A stretch of 38,066 bases of DNA from Accumulibacter sp. Lineage in GTDB: Bacteria > Pseudomonadota > Gammaproteobacteria > Burkholderiales > Rhodocyclaceae. Positions 1-8,243 of this stretch are shown here, in pieces; position 1 is the stretch's first letter; each line of letters opens with the position of its first letter. Location: contig JAEUOJ010000165.1 in the NCBI GenBank assembly GCA_016789495.1, positions 1 to 38,066 of the forward strand. Reading direction: 5' to 3'. The position numbers were made by a program, and so were the translations under genes. The notes beneath the pieces are model-generated. The model was not told where the DNA came from. It ran no database searches and was given only the letters and a program-made list of their open reading frames with translations.

Positions 1-404
1 AGGCGATCAACTGCCACCACAACTACGTGGCACGCGAAACCCATTTCGGCGAAGCCTTGTTCATCACCCGCAAGGGCGCCATTTCGGCCCGCGCGGGCGA
101 GCTGGGCATCATTCCCGGCAGCATGGGCGCGAAGTCCTACGTCGTACGCGGCCTGGGCAATGCGCAGTCCTTCTGTTCCTGCTCTCACGGCGCCGGGCGA
201 AGGATGAGCCGCAGCGCCGCCAAGCGCCGTTTCAGCCGTTTTGATCTGGAAGCACAGACGGCAGGCATCGAGTGTCGCAAGGATGGCGGGGTAATCGATG
301 AAATCCCCGGTGCCTACAAGAACATCGATCAGGTCATGGACGACCAGCGCGATCTGGTCGAAGTCGTCCATACCCTGAAACAGGTTCTTTGCGTGAAGGG
401 GTAA
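1..404 (+). CDS. rtcB: RNA-splicing ligase RtcB, C-terminal part (5' end outside window)
   Basis: RtcB joins RNA ends bearing a 2',3'-cyclic phosphate (or 3'-phosphate) to 5'-OH ends, using GTP and Mn2+, in RNA repair or tRNA splicing. The frame is open from base 3 to the TAA at 402-404. Visible signatures are NCHHNYVARETHFGE (metal-binding His), PGSMGAKSYVVRG, and SHGAGRRMSR, whose His is the guanylylated residue. That His lies 71 residues from the C-terminus, the same distance as His337 in the 408-residue E. coli enzyme, and the second His of NCHH falls where E. coli His281 does. The C-terminus is therefore intact. The ordinary end of the family (DEIPGAYKNIDQVM...) is present. The next gene starts 3 bases after the stop, so the two are probably cotranscribed. 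Confidence 0.97.
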   Translation, partial: AINCHHNYVARETHFGEALFITRKGAISARAGELGIIPGSMGAKSYVVRGLGNAQSFCSCSHGAGRRMSRSAAKRRFSRFDLEAQTAGIECRKDGGVIDEIPGAYKNIDQVMDDQRDLVEVVHTLKQVLCVKG

Positions 405-407
405 GCG

Positions 408-602
408 ATGGCTGACCAGAAGATCACGCTCGTCATCCCACGCAGCAAACCGCGCAACCCGCTGCTGGTGCCCGGACTGACCCGGCGCGCCGGGCCGCAT
501 GGCTCGACGCGCAAGGCCATCCGGCAAAAGATGCGCCAGCGCACACAACAATTTCTGGCTGAGTTGCTGAACGGCGACAAGGCCGAATTCGAGATCGACT
601 GA
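408..602 (+). CDS. small basic protein of unknown function, linked to rtcB
   Basis: This is a 64-residue protein starting at ATG 408, three bases after the rtcB stop, with a purine-rich ribosome site (AAGGGG) inside the end of rtcB. It is rich in Arg and Lys in the middle (GLTRRAGPHGSTRKAIRQKMRQR) and acidic at the C-terminus. I recognise no domain. The tight coupling to rtcB suggests cotranslation and a possible role in RNA repair, which is inference only. A 7-bp GC hairpin at 610-627 follows the stop but has no immediate T-tract. Confidence 0.7.
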   Translation: MADQKITLVIPRSKPRNPLLVPGLTRRAGPHGSTRKAIRQKMRQRTQQFLAELLNGDKAEFEID

Positions 603-728
603 AGCACGCCCGCCCCTGCCGGGGCGGACATTCACCCGCTTTTTCCGAGGAGCAAACCATGAACCCGCTCACTGCCCGAGCTACCGCAATCGACCCGCCA
701 CCCTTCCCCCGAATTCAAGGAGTCCACC

Positions 729-1676
729 ATGGACCGTCAAACGGTAGACGAGGTGCTCGCGTGCCTGGTCGGTGAACGCACCCTGTACCCCTACTATCGC
801 GACCGCTACAGTATCGGCCTGTTACGCCATCTCGGCCGGCGGCAGGCGCTTCGCATCGCCGCACTGAAACAATCGCCCTATGCTCAGCTCCTGCACAAGC
901 CACGCGTCAAGAACATCCTTGCCGACAGCGGCGGCAAGGAGATTGATGATATGCAGCTGGCCCGGCACGACTATGACGCCGACCAGACCGTCTTCGTCCT
1001 CACCCTGGGCACCTGGGGTAGCGAACTGAGGCGGGAAACCTGCCGGAAACAGACCTCGCGGCCCGGCTACAACCTGGTGTTGCAACTCAACTTTTGCCGC
1101 CGCCATGATCGATTTTTCCAGCGTCTTGGCTACACCGGTGACAGCTTCAATTACTGCGGCCATCCGGTTTCGGAACGGCGAAATACCCTGGCCTGGGCCC
1201 GAATTGATCTCGACTGGCAGACCGGCACCGCGCTGATCGAGGAAATCCAGTCCGACTGGATCCGGCGTGTCGCCTGGCTGAGCGAGCGCGTGGCCGGCCG
1301 CCTGAAATCCGGCCAGCAGCCGGCCGACGAAACCCGTTACTGCGGCCTGAAATGTTCGCTGCAGACGACCCAGGAGTACTGCCGCTTCGCGCTTGGGCGT
1401 TACTCCGCGATCTGGGCCGAAGCCATGCTCTGGGCGACGATTGCGTTCGTACGCGAGGAGCTCGGTTTGCAGCGGATCTACTACCACAGCGAAGAAAGCG
1501 GCCGACTGCTGAAGAACATCCGGGGTCACCTGCCGCCGCGATCCCTTTACACGGACCTGCCGCGCAAGTTCTGCTTCGTGCCGACCCCGGAAACACCGGA
1601 ATTCCTTCTCCGGGAAAGCGGAGTCGGCAAAGCGATCAGACGGCGCAAGGGTTTGACCTTCTTTCAACTGACGTGA
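729..1676 (+). CDS. unknown protein with EEIQSDW motif, resembling a polyvalent-protein domain
   Basis: A 315-residue protein starting at ATG 729, preceded by AAGGAG at 717-722. I cannot name a family with certainty. Residues around 168-175 read LIEEIQSDW, a motif found in domains of large phage and plasmid polyvalent proteins. As in those domains, it is followed by an Ala/Trp-rich helix (AEAMLWATIAF), a GLQRIYYHS strand and a C-terminal LYTDLPRKFCF segment. The N-terminal 100 residues look helical and lack clear motifs. There is no signal peptide or membrane segment. A competing small frame with its own GAGGAG site begins at 659 and overlaps this start; it could be a leader but shows no other support. 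The gene follows rtcB in the same direction after a 126-base gap. Confidence 0.75.
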   Translation: MDRQTVDEVLACLVGERTLYPYYRDRYSIGLLRHLGRRQALRIAALKQSPYAQLLHKPRVKNILADSGGKEIDDMQLARHDYDADQTVFVLTLGTWGSELRRETCRKQTSRPGYNLVLQLNFCRRHDRFFQRLGYTGDSFNYCGHPVSERRNTLAWARIDLDWQTGTALIEEIQSDWIRRVAWLSERVAGRLKSGQQPADETRYCGLKCSLQTTQEYCRFALGRYSAIWAEAMLWATIAFVREELGLQRIYYHSEESGRLLKNIRGHLPPRSLYTDLPRKFCFVPTPETPEFLLRESGVGKAIRRRKGLTFFQLT

Positions 1677-2099
1677 TTTGCCACCCGGCGATCAGTACGA
1701 GGCGAGCGACGTTTCCGGTATCCGCAAGACGTCGGGGATGCCCGACAGCCTGGCCATTCCGCTCCACGCCCAGCTTGGCCGCCTGAAGCGCCTGGCGCTA
1801 CCCTTGCTGGTCGCGCTGTTGGTCGGTTCCCTGAGCTCCGCCTTGTCTGCCGTTGCCTTTTCCCAGGTGAAAGGTGACGGCGCCGATCAAGGGTCGTCCG
1901 GCCGCGGCGGCCGAAATGGCGAAGGTAAATGGCTGCCCAGTATGGTGGAAGCGGCGACGCGAACGGCGCCGCCGTGGACGACGCGTCGTTGTTGTTTCGG
2001 CGTCAACGGAGCAGCAGGACACAATGGCACGCGCGCGATGGCTGGCATATCATCGCAGCTCACGATCCCGTCACCCGCCGAGCGAGTTTCCCGCTGGCC
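1677..2099. other. gene-poor stretch upstream of the conflict operon
   Basis: No convincing gene. A plus-strand frame from ATG 1738 encodes a plausible cytoplasmic N-terminus followed by one hydrophobic helix (LALPLLVALLVGSLSSALSAV, about residues 19-39). It then drifts into low-quality sequence and overlaps the next gene, so it is either a degraded membrane-protein start or chance. The promoter of the following operon should lie here, but I see no clear -35/-10 pair. Confidence 0.35.
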
Positions 2100-3461
2100 A
2101 TGCCACGTGTCGCCGACATCGCCGAGATTGAGCAGATCTTCCTGAGCGCCACCGCCCAGGACTGCCGGCAATACCGCGAAGCCGTGCGAGACTTCGTGCA
2201 GGGCAACGAGCCAGCGGCGAAGATCTCTCTGCAGGAGGACTGGGCTGCGGGCGGCGAGTTTGTATCTGCGGTCTGCTGTGAGCGAGTCGGGAAATGCGAT
2301 GCCTACATGGGTCTGTTTGGCCACCGTTACGGCTGGATCCCACCCGGTCTCACGAAATCGATCACGGAACTCGAGTTCCTCTGGGCGCTGGACCGCTGGC
2401 CGCAGCCGGTGCCGCCCATCTTCGTTCTGCTTCCGGAAAAGGGCAGCGAAGCCGACCAGAACTTGTCCGACTGGGCCAAGCCCCTGCTCGACAAGGAGTT
2501 CCCCGACGAACACGCGCGCGCCGAGGGAGTGCGTGCGCAACAGGAGTTCCTGGCGTCGGTCGTCACGTGGTTCGCGGACGGGCGCATCCTGGACTACTAC
2601 CAGAACCAGTTGCAGTTGGTCGGCAAGGCGCTTTCGCGCATTCAGCACTGGAATAAGAAACTCCTCCGGCAAGCGTACGCGGGCCGAAAGAATCCGATCG
2701 GCGACATCCCCGGCGAGGAGTTGGGACGCATCGGCCGCGAAGCGCAGCAAAGAGCCTTGAGCGAGGCGCTCGAAGCCTTCCGCGAACGCCAGGGACAGCG
2801 GGCGATCGCCATACTCGTGCATGGCCCCGAGAACCACGGCCAGCGCGAGTTCGCCGAATTCCTCTCGCGTTGGGACGACGAGTGGGAGGGCGGCGAGGTC
2901 TATCCCGGACAGCCCGCCGACCCCGACAGTCTCCCTTCCTTAATCTGTTGGGCCTGCGGCGAGCTTCGCCAACCGGTGCTCTGCGCCGCCGGCATCGACG
3001 CGCTGGCCGAGGTTCTCGCGGCCCGCCTCAGCCGTAGCTCGCTGGTCTTCGTCCAGCGCAGCGCCGGGCGACAAGAGGACCGGCTGGCGGCATTCCAGAG
3101 CCAGTTCTGGCAGCCGCTGCTGACGGCGCTCGGCGGCCGCTCGCCGGGCGGCAAGGGGCGCCTGTACTGGTTCGTGATCGAGCACACGGAACTCCCGCCG
3201 GATCCGGGACCGGCGATCCGCAGCGACGCGCTCGGCGCCGAAGACGTTGATTATCAACAACTCCTCGCGCTGCCGGCGCTCGGCGAGATCAACACCCAGC
3301 AGGTGCAGCGCTGGCTCAAGGAACTCAAGAAGAGTGCTGGCATGGCGCTCGACGAAGACCGCCGCCGCGAGATCGCCAAGCACGCCACGCAGCCCGACGG
3401 CAAGCCGTCGAATGTCTACAATCGCCTGGTTCTCGATGGTTTCTGGGCCAGCGCCACCTGA
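2100..3461 (+). CDS. DUF4062 protein with degenerate STAND-like (iSTAND) C-terminus
   Basis: A 453-residue protein, first gene of a four-gene operon. Residues ~10-100 form a DUF4062 domain: IFLSATAQDCRQYREAV at the N-terminus, then CDAYMGLFGHRYGWIPPG and SITELEF. DUF4062 is a Rossmann-like domain common at the N-terminus of NLR-like STAND proteins. Residues ~235-453 look like an inactive STAND module: a beta strand AIAILVHG leads into PENHGQREF where a Walker A loop would sit, but there is no GK[ST]. The start is uncertain. ATG 2100 lies directly before the DUF4062 fold; an in-frame ATG at 1929 has a better ribosome site (GAAGG), but the 57 residues it would add look non-coding. The family match is strong for DUF4062 and moderate for iSTAND. 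Together with the MoxR and vWA genes that follow, it fits a signal-receiving or effector-regulating role in a conflict system. Confidence 0.85.
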   Translation: MPRVADIAEIEQIFLSATAQDCRQYREAVRDFVQGNEPAAKISLQEDWAAGGEFVSAVCCERVGKCDAYMGLFGHRYGWIPPGLTKSITELEFLWALDRWPQPVPPIFVLLPEKGSEADQNLSDWAKPLLDKEFPDEHARAEGVRAQQEFLASVVTWFADGRILDYYQNQLQLVGKALSRIQHWNKKLLRQAYAGRKNPIGDIPGEELGRIGREAQQRALSEALEAFRERQGQRAIAILVHGPENHGQREFAEFLSRWDDEWEGGEVYPGQPADPDSLPSLICWACGELRQPVLCAAGIDALAEVLAARLSRSSLVFVQRSAGRQEDRLAAFQSQFWQPLLTALGGRSPGGKGRLYWFVIEHTELPPDPGPAIRSDALGAEDVDYQQLLALPALGEINTQQVQRWLKELKKSAGMALDEDRRREIAKHATQPDGKPSNVYNRLVLDGFWASAT

Positions 3462-3471
3462 GGTATACCCC

Positions 3472-4413
3472 GTGCCCGACGACAGTTCCGAAAAGACCTT
3501 CTCCGGTGACCAGTCCGGCTTCTACGTGGCCTCTTCACAGACGGCCGCCATCGTCAACCTGGCGATCCGGCTGGGGCGCCCGTTGCTCGTCGAAGGCGAA
3601 GCCGGTTGCGGCAAGACCCGCTTGGCGCACGCCGTTGCCAAGGAACTCGGCTTCGCCGATGGCCCGCTGGTCATCACCGTCAAGAGCACCAGCCAAGCCA
3701 AGGATCTGCTTTACCGCTTCGACGCGCTGCGCCGCCTGCAGGACGCCCAGAACCCGAAAAACCGGGACGCGGCCTGGGTCTATCCCTACATCACGCTCGA
3801 GCCGCTCGGCCACGCCATCCAGCAGGGCAGGCCCTGCGTCGTGCTGATCGACGAAGTGGACAAGGCCGACATCGACTTCCCGAATGACCTGCTCGACGTT
3901 CTCGACCGCTTCGAGTTCGACATCGAGGATCTGCCGCGCAACGAAAACGAACGCTGCGCCAAGACCAAGGGCTTTGGCCGGCACGTCACGGCGCCGGTCG
4001 ATGGCGTCAAGCCGATCGTCATCATCACCAGCAACCGGGAAAAGCAGTTGCCCGAACCCTTCCTGCGCCGCTGCCTGTATGCCCAGCTCGATTTTCCCGA
4101 GGACACCGCTATTCTCGAAGAGATCGTCAGGAAAAACCTCGACGCGCGCGTCGACGCGGTCAGCGACGCCCTGATCGCCGGCGCGGTGAAAAACTTCTGC
4201 CAGGTCCGCGCGCGTGGCCGGGAACTCAACATGCAGAAGCTGCCGGCGACCAGCGAACTCGTCGACTGGGTCCGTGTTCTCCATTGGCAGCAGCGCCGTG
4301 CCGAGGACGTCTCACCCGACAGCCTCACGGAGACCGATCAGGCGGTGCTGTTCAAGCTGCGCCAGGACATCGAACGCTACCGCGCACGCACGGCCGATGA
4401 GGCCGACCAATGA
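3472..4413 (+). CDS. MoxR-family AAA+ ATPase
   Basis: A 313-residue AAA+ ATPase of the MoxR group, which remodel client proteins together with vWA-domain partners. Visible motifs: Walker A GEAGCGKT (about residues 42-49), Walker B VVLIDE (123-128), sensor 1 with Asn in VIITSNRE (about 188), and Arg-finger region PFLRRC (about 196-201). The start is GTG 3472, ten bases after the previous stop, with GAGG at 3460-3463; longer in-frame extensions run through the upstream gene and are not credible. The gene ends 13 bases before the vWA gene. In ternary conflict systems MoxR is the conserved chaperone-like motor linking the vWA protein to the variable VMAP partner. Confidence 0.93.
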   Translation: MPDDSSEKTFSGDQSGFYVASSQTAAIVNLAIRLGRPLLVEGEAGCGKTRLAHAVAKELGFADGPLVITVKSTSQAKDLLYRFDALRRLQDAQNPKNRDAAWVYPYITLEPLGHAIQQGRPCVVLIDEVDKADIDFPNDLLDVLDRFEFDIEDLPRNENERCAKTKGFGRHVTAPVDGVKPIVIITSNREKQLPEPFLRRCLYAQLDFPEDTAILEEIVRKNLDARVDAVSDALIAGAVKNFCQVRARGRELNMQKLPATSELVDWVRVLHWQQRRAEDVSPDSLTETDQAVLFKLRQDIERYRARTADEADQ

Positions 4414-4426
4414 GCGGCCAGCGCGC

Positions 4427-5557
4427 GTGAGCGAAAAGCACCGCCTGCCGCCGCCGCTCCTGGGGCTGTTTCGGGAACTGCTCGCCAATGGCGTGCCGGT
4501 GGGAACGCGCGACTATCTCGACGGCTTGCGGGCGCTGCGGCTCGGTTTTGGGCAGGGCGACCGGCAGGCCTTGCAGGCTCTCGCGCTGGCGCTGTGGGCT
4601 CGCTGCGACGAGGAGCGCCGCCTCATCACGCGCTGGTTCGACGGCCTGCCGCTTCCCGGGCAGGTGCTGCTCGACGCCGTCGACGACGCCCTGACGACGG
4701 GCGCGGCTGCCGGCGATGACGAAGTCGCCGGCGAAGGGCAAGCGAGCGCCGCGCCGACGCGCCGAAAACCTGACGGCTCAACGCCGCCGACCGGCGAACC
4801 CCGGCCAGTCGTTCCCCCGGTCGAGGCGCGGGCGCGCGTCTCCTTCGCCGGCACGCACGCCGGCGGCGGCCTGCCGGTGCCGCGCCTGCCGGTCGAGCCG
4901 GTGATCGGCGAGGATTACGTGCTGCACCCGCAGACGCTGGTCAGCCTGCGCGACATGGCCGTCCTCTGGCGGCGCTACCGCCGCAGCACGCGCCGCGGAC
5001 CGCCCAGCGAACTGGACCTGGCGGCGACGATTCGTGAACGCTGCCGTCGCGGCGTGCTGGCGCAGCCTGTCTGTCGTCCGCGCCGCGCCAACAGCGCGCG
5101 CCTGCTGGTGCTCGCCGATACCAGCGCCAGCATGGACCCCTGGCGGCCCTTCCTGGCGACGCTGGCCGACTCGCTGCCGCTCGGTCGCCTGGCCAGCGCC
5201 GAGCTGCGCTATTTCACCAATCTGCCGCGCCGGCACCTTTTCGCCGACACCGATTTCGCTGACTCGCAGCCGTGTCGCGAGGTGCTTCGCCGCCATGCCG
5301 GCGCCGGCCTGCTCGTGCTCAGCGACGCCGGCAGCGCGCGCGGCTATCTGAACCGGCGGCGGGCGCTGCAGACCGCCGCCTTCCTCGCCGAAGCGGCCAG
5401 CCTGTTTCCGGCCATCGTCTGGCTCAACCCGATGCCGCGGACGCGCTGGGCCGGTACGACCGCCGCGCTGGTCGCCGCGGGCGCGAACGTCAGCATGCTG
5501 CCGCTCGATGCCGCGCACCTGTTGCGTGCCGTCGACATCCTGCGCGGCAACAAGTAG
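4427..5557 (+). CDS. vWA-domain protein (CoxE-like) of the ternary system
   Basis: A 376-residue protein. The N-terminal ~95 residues are helical. Residues ~95-150 form a low-complexity Ala/Pro/Gly linker. The C-terminal part is a von Willebrand A domain with an intact MIDAS start, LLVLADTSASMD (DxSxS at residues 231-235), and a later acidic strand LLVLSDAGSARG (Asp about 300). The start is probably GTG 4427, 13 bases after the MoxR stop; an ATG at 4410 overlapping that stop hits a TGA after six codons. vWA proteins bind ligands through a metal ion and work with MoxR ATPases. Spacing to the next gene is 9 bases, so cotranscription is nearly certain. Confidence 0.9.
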   Translation: MSEKHRLPPPLLGLFRELLANGVPVGTRDYLDGLRALRLGFGQGDRQALQALALALWARCDEERRLITRWFDGLPLPGQVLLDAVDDALTTGAAAGDDEVAGEGQASAAPTRRKPDGSTPPTGEPRPVVPPVEARARVSFAGTHAGGGLPVPRLPVEPVIGEDYVLHPQTLVSLRDMAVLWRRYRRSTRRGPPSELDLAATIRERCRRGVLAQPVCRPRRANSARLLVLADTSASMDPWRPFLATLADSLPLGRLASAELRYFTNLPRRHLFADTDFADSQPCREVLRRHAGAGLLVLSDAGSARGYLNRRRALQTAAFLAEAASLFPAIVWLNPMPRTRWAGTTAALVAAGANVSMLPLDAAHLLRAVDILRGNK

Positions 5558-5566
5558 CGCGCCGCC

Positions 5567-8236
5567 ATGCCTTACCCCGCCGCTCTCGGCCAACGCCCGC
5601 TCGAAGTCCGCGAAGCCTACGCCGCGCTCGAACAGTACGCCGCCGACTACGGGCGCGAAGCGCTGCTGCTCCTGATGCACGCGTCGGTCCCCGAGACGCT
5701 GCGCGCCGACCTGCTCGACCTGATCCGCGTGAACTTCCTGCCCGACCACCGCGCCGACCTCAGCCTCGATGCCGACGTCCTCTTCTCGCCGCTCGCCACC
5801 GGGCTGGGCCGTGGCTATTACCGCCTCGACGCGCAGGTGCGCTGGCACGGCCTGGCGCTGCTGCGCTCGCTGTACCGCGACGACGCGCGCCCGCGTGCGC
5901 GGCGCGTTGCCGAACTGCTTTGGCGCTACGTGCAGGCGATGGAGCGACGCGCCAGCCGCGCCGCCGACCTGCAACTCGCCGAATTCCTCGCCATCCAGCG
6001 CTGGGTCGCGCTCGCCTATCTCGAACCGGCGAACGCCGCACACGCCTTCGCCGACGCCCTGCGCCAGGCCGGCGAAGCGCCGGCGAGCGCGCTCCTGCGC
6101 CTCGGCGGGCTGACGTCGGCGATCGAGATGCCGCTCGCCAACGAGCAGGAACTGCTCGCCTACGCGAAGGCGATGGATGCGCTGGTCAGCGGCGACGACG
6201 AGCGCGCGCGAACCCTGGTGCAAGCGCTCGGCGATAACGAGATCCGGGTCGGTGACGTCGTGCTAAAGGCGCCGACGACGCTGTTGGCACGGCGCCAGCA
6301 GCAGGACGTAGCCAAAGGGGATGACGAGTCGTTGGCGAGGGCGCCGCGGCGCAAGGTCTGTCTGGTGCTGATTGGCGCCGGCAGGAAGGCGCTGCCGGAC
6401 GGCCGGGCTCCCGATCTCGACCAGGTCTTCGCGATGATACGCACGGGCGTCACGGGCTTGGACATGGACTGTCTGCGGCTCGACGATGTTCGTTCCGCGG
6501 ACGCTTCCGGGCGAGCGATCTACGAGCGCCTGCTCGACGCCGATCTGGTCGTTTGCGACTTGTCGCGTGACGACGATGCACTGGCTTACCTGCTCGGCGT
6601 CCGCTGGGCGCTGCGACCTTCGGGAACGCTGCTCGTCGCCGAGCAGACTTACCGCGGCAGCGTCGGCAACCTGACGCGGCGGCTGTTGCCTTACCAAGCG
6701 CAGGGCGACGGAATCGGCAGCGACGAGCGCGCGCGCTTCGCCGCCCGGCTGCGGGCCATCGTCGGCGAAGCCGACAACGACAGCCTGCGCAGCGACGTGT
6801 ATGCCGACGGTTCGCTGAGTCCGCCCGAGCGTGTCGATTCCGGCGAACCCACGGAAGCGTCGGCAACGCCGGAGGAATCACGCCGCGCAGGCAGTCGCGG
6901 TCGCTGCCTCGTTCTGCAGGCTTTCGGAAGGAAGTCCGCTTTGAGTACGGGGCGGACCCTCTTGCTCGACGAGTCGTATCCGATCATCCGCGAGGCCGTC
7001 GACAGCGTCGGCCTCGAGTGCGTTCGCTTCGACGTTCTTGAGTCGGAAATCATCGGCGACCCGATGTTCCGCCTGCTTCAGGAAGCGGAACTGGTGATTG
7101 CCGACGTGTCGAGCAAAGTTGAAGACGTGTTGCTGGCCCTTGGCATCCGCTTCGGTCTGTGCTCGCGGCATACTCTTCTGATCGCCGCGCTGGGTTCGGT
7201 TCCGGTGCAGTTGGGCGCGTTGCGCGTCCTGCACTACCAGCCCATGGATAGGTCTCCTGGGGTCGAGAATGCCGCCGGATTCCGCGCCGAACTCGTCCAC
7301 TCGATCAAGCAGGCGCTGACGACAAGAACAGTCGATAGCCCCGTCTACCTTGCTTTGCCGGGCCTGCGGCCGCCGCGCCGCTTGCCCGATCCGGTGAGCG
7401 AAGAAAGCGGCGTGCCCGTCAGCGAAGCGACGGTCGACACGCCCGAAAAGCCGCCTTGGGCGAGCGCCGTTGGCAGCGACGAGTACGGACGCTATGCCGA
7501 AATCACCATCGATGGCGTTCGCCAGCGCTTCCGCTGGATCGAGCCGGGAAGCTTTGAGATGGGTTCGCCGGCCAGTGAGCCGGGGTGTGGCTCTGACGAA
7601 GTGCAGCACACCGTGACGCTGAGCCGCGGCTTCTGGCTGGCGGACACGGCCTGCAGTCAGGCTTTTTGGCAGGCGGTAACGCGAAGCAATCCGAGCGATT
7701 TCAAGGAGGTTCCGCGCAACCCGGTCGAGAACGTCAGTTGGAACGATGCGCAGTCCTTCGTCGCCGAACTCAATCGTCACCTGCCTGGCCTGCAGGCGCG
7801 GCTGCCGAGCGAAGCCGAATGGGAGTACGCCTGCCGCGCCGGGACGACGACGCCGTTCTCGTTCGGTGGGAACATCTGGCCCGAACAGGTCAACTACGAC
7901 GGCAACCGTCCCTACGCGAGCGGCAAGAAAGGGCGGTACCGCGCACGCACCGTTCCGGTCGGGTCGCTGCCGCCGAATGCCTGGGGCTTGTACGAGATGC
8001 ACGGTAACGTCAGCGAATGGTGTGCCGACTGGTACGGTTCATACCCGATGGGAGCCCAAACTGATCCCCGAGGTCCGCAGACAGGCGTTTACCGCGTGTT
8101 GCGCGGCGGCTCGTGGTTCTACTACGGCAGGTACGTGCGTTCTGCCTACCGTAGCAGGTACGTGCCGGGCGAGCGCAGCGACGGCAGCGGGTTTCGGCTC
8201 GCCCTAGGTCCAGCAGGGCCGGCGGAGCCGGCCTGA
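5567..8236 (+). CDS. VMAP-like multidomain sensor with C-terminal FGE/C-type-lectin domain; probable DGR variable protein
   Basis: An 889-residue protein, last gene of the operon. Residues ~1-255 are helical and include an LLDLIRVNFLPD...DVLFSPL segment like those in vWA-MoxR-associated proteins. Residues ~262-400 and ~444-590 are two tandem domains of the DUF4071/deoxyribosyltransferase-like type (CLVLIGAGRK...ADLVVCDLS...LGVRWALRP and CLVLQAFGRK...AELVIADVS...LGIRFGL). Residues ~640-882 form an FGE-sulfatase/C-type-lectin fold: RFRWIEPGSFEMGSP, NPVENVSWNDAQSF, LPSEAEWEYACRAGT, WGLYEMHGNVSEWCADW, RVLRGGSW, GFRLAL. The catalytic Cys pair of true formylglycine-generating enzymes is missing, so it is a binding scaffold rather than an enzyme. 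The segment after RGGSW is Tyr/Ser-rich with NNC codons, typical of DGR variable regions. Start ATG 5567 lies 9 bases after the vWA stop. Confidence 0.88.
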   Translation: MPYPAALGQRPLEVREAYAALEQYAADYGREALLLLMHASVPETLRADLLDLIRVNFLPDHRADLSLDADVLFSPLATGLGRGYYRLDAQVRWHGLALLRSLYRDDARPRARRVAELLWRYVQAMERRASRAADLQLAEFLAIQRWVALAYLEPANAAHAFADALRQAGEAPASALLRLGGLTSAIEMPLANEQELLAYAKAMDALVSGDDERARTLVQALGDNEIRVGDVVLKAPTTLLARRQQQDVAKGDDESLARAPRRKVCLVLIGAGRKALPDGRAPDLDQVFAMIRTGVTGLDMDCLRLDDVRSADASGRAIYERLLDADLVVCDLSRDDDALAYLLGVRWALRPSGTLLVAEQTYRGSVGNLTRRLLPYQAQGDGIGSDERARFAARLRAIVGEADNDSLRSDVYADGSLSPPERVDSGEPTEASATPEESRRAGSRGRCLVLQAFGRKSALSTGRTLLLDESYPIIREAVDSVGLECVRFDVLESEIIGDPMFRLLQEAELVIADVSSKVEDVLLALGIRFGLCSRHTLLIAALGSVPVQLGALRVLHYQPMDRSPGVENAAGFRAELVHSIKQALTTRTVDSPVYLALPGLRPPRRLPDPVSEESGVPVSEATVDTPEKPPWASAVGSDEYGRYAEITIDGVRQRFRWIEPGSFEMGSPASEPGCGSDEVQHTVTLSRGFWLADTACSQAFWQAVTRSNPSDFKEVPRNPVENVSWNDAQSFVAELNRHLPGLQARLPSEAEWEYACRAGTTTPFSFGGNIWPEQVNYDGNRPYASGKKGRYRARTVPVGSLPPNAWGLYEMHGNVSEWCADWYGSYPMGAQTDPRGPQTGVYRVLRGGSWFYYGRYVRSAYRSRYVPGERSDGSGFRLALGPAGPAEPA
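8102..8200 (+). other. putative DGR variable region (VR)
   Basis: Codons 846-878 of the lectin-domain protein. After the conserved RVLRGGSW, the candidate variable positions read TTC, TAC, TAC, GGC (851-854), then TAC (856), TAC (861), AGC (863), TAC (865) and AGC, GAC, GGC, AGC (871-874). All end in C, as expected if the template carries AAC codons mutated at their adenines. Between them are invariant-looking Arg, Val, Ser, Ala and Pro codons, and the segment ends with GFRL, the usual end of DGR variable regions. The pattern is seen directly; the template repeat and reverse transcriptase are not in this window. Confidence 0.7.
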
Positions 8237-8243
8237 GCAGGGA

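Noticed and set aside
659-775. A 38-codon plus-strand frame with a GAGGAG ribosome site between the 64-residue gene and the 315-residue gene.
   Set aside because: It overlaps the real start at 729, has a Pro/Gly/Arg-rich random-looking composition and no family match; at most a leader peptide.
4778-6223. A 481-codon minus-strand frame across the vWA and VMAP-like genes.
   Set aside because: GC-rich shadow; composition (Arg/Ala/Gly/Gln-rich) is that of an antisense frame and the plus-strand genes have clear domains.
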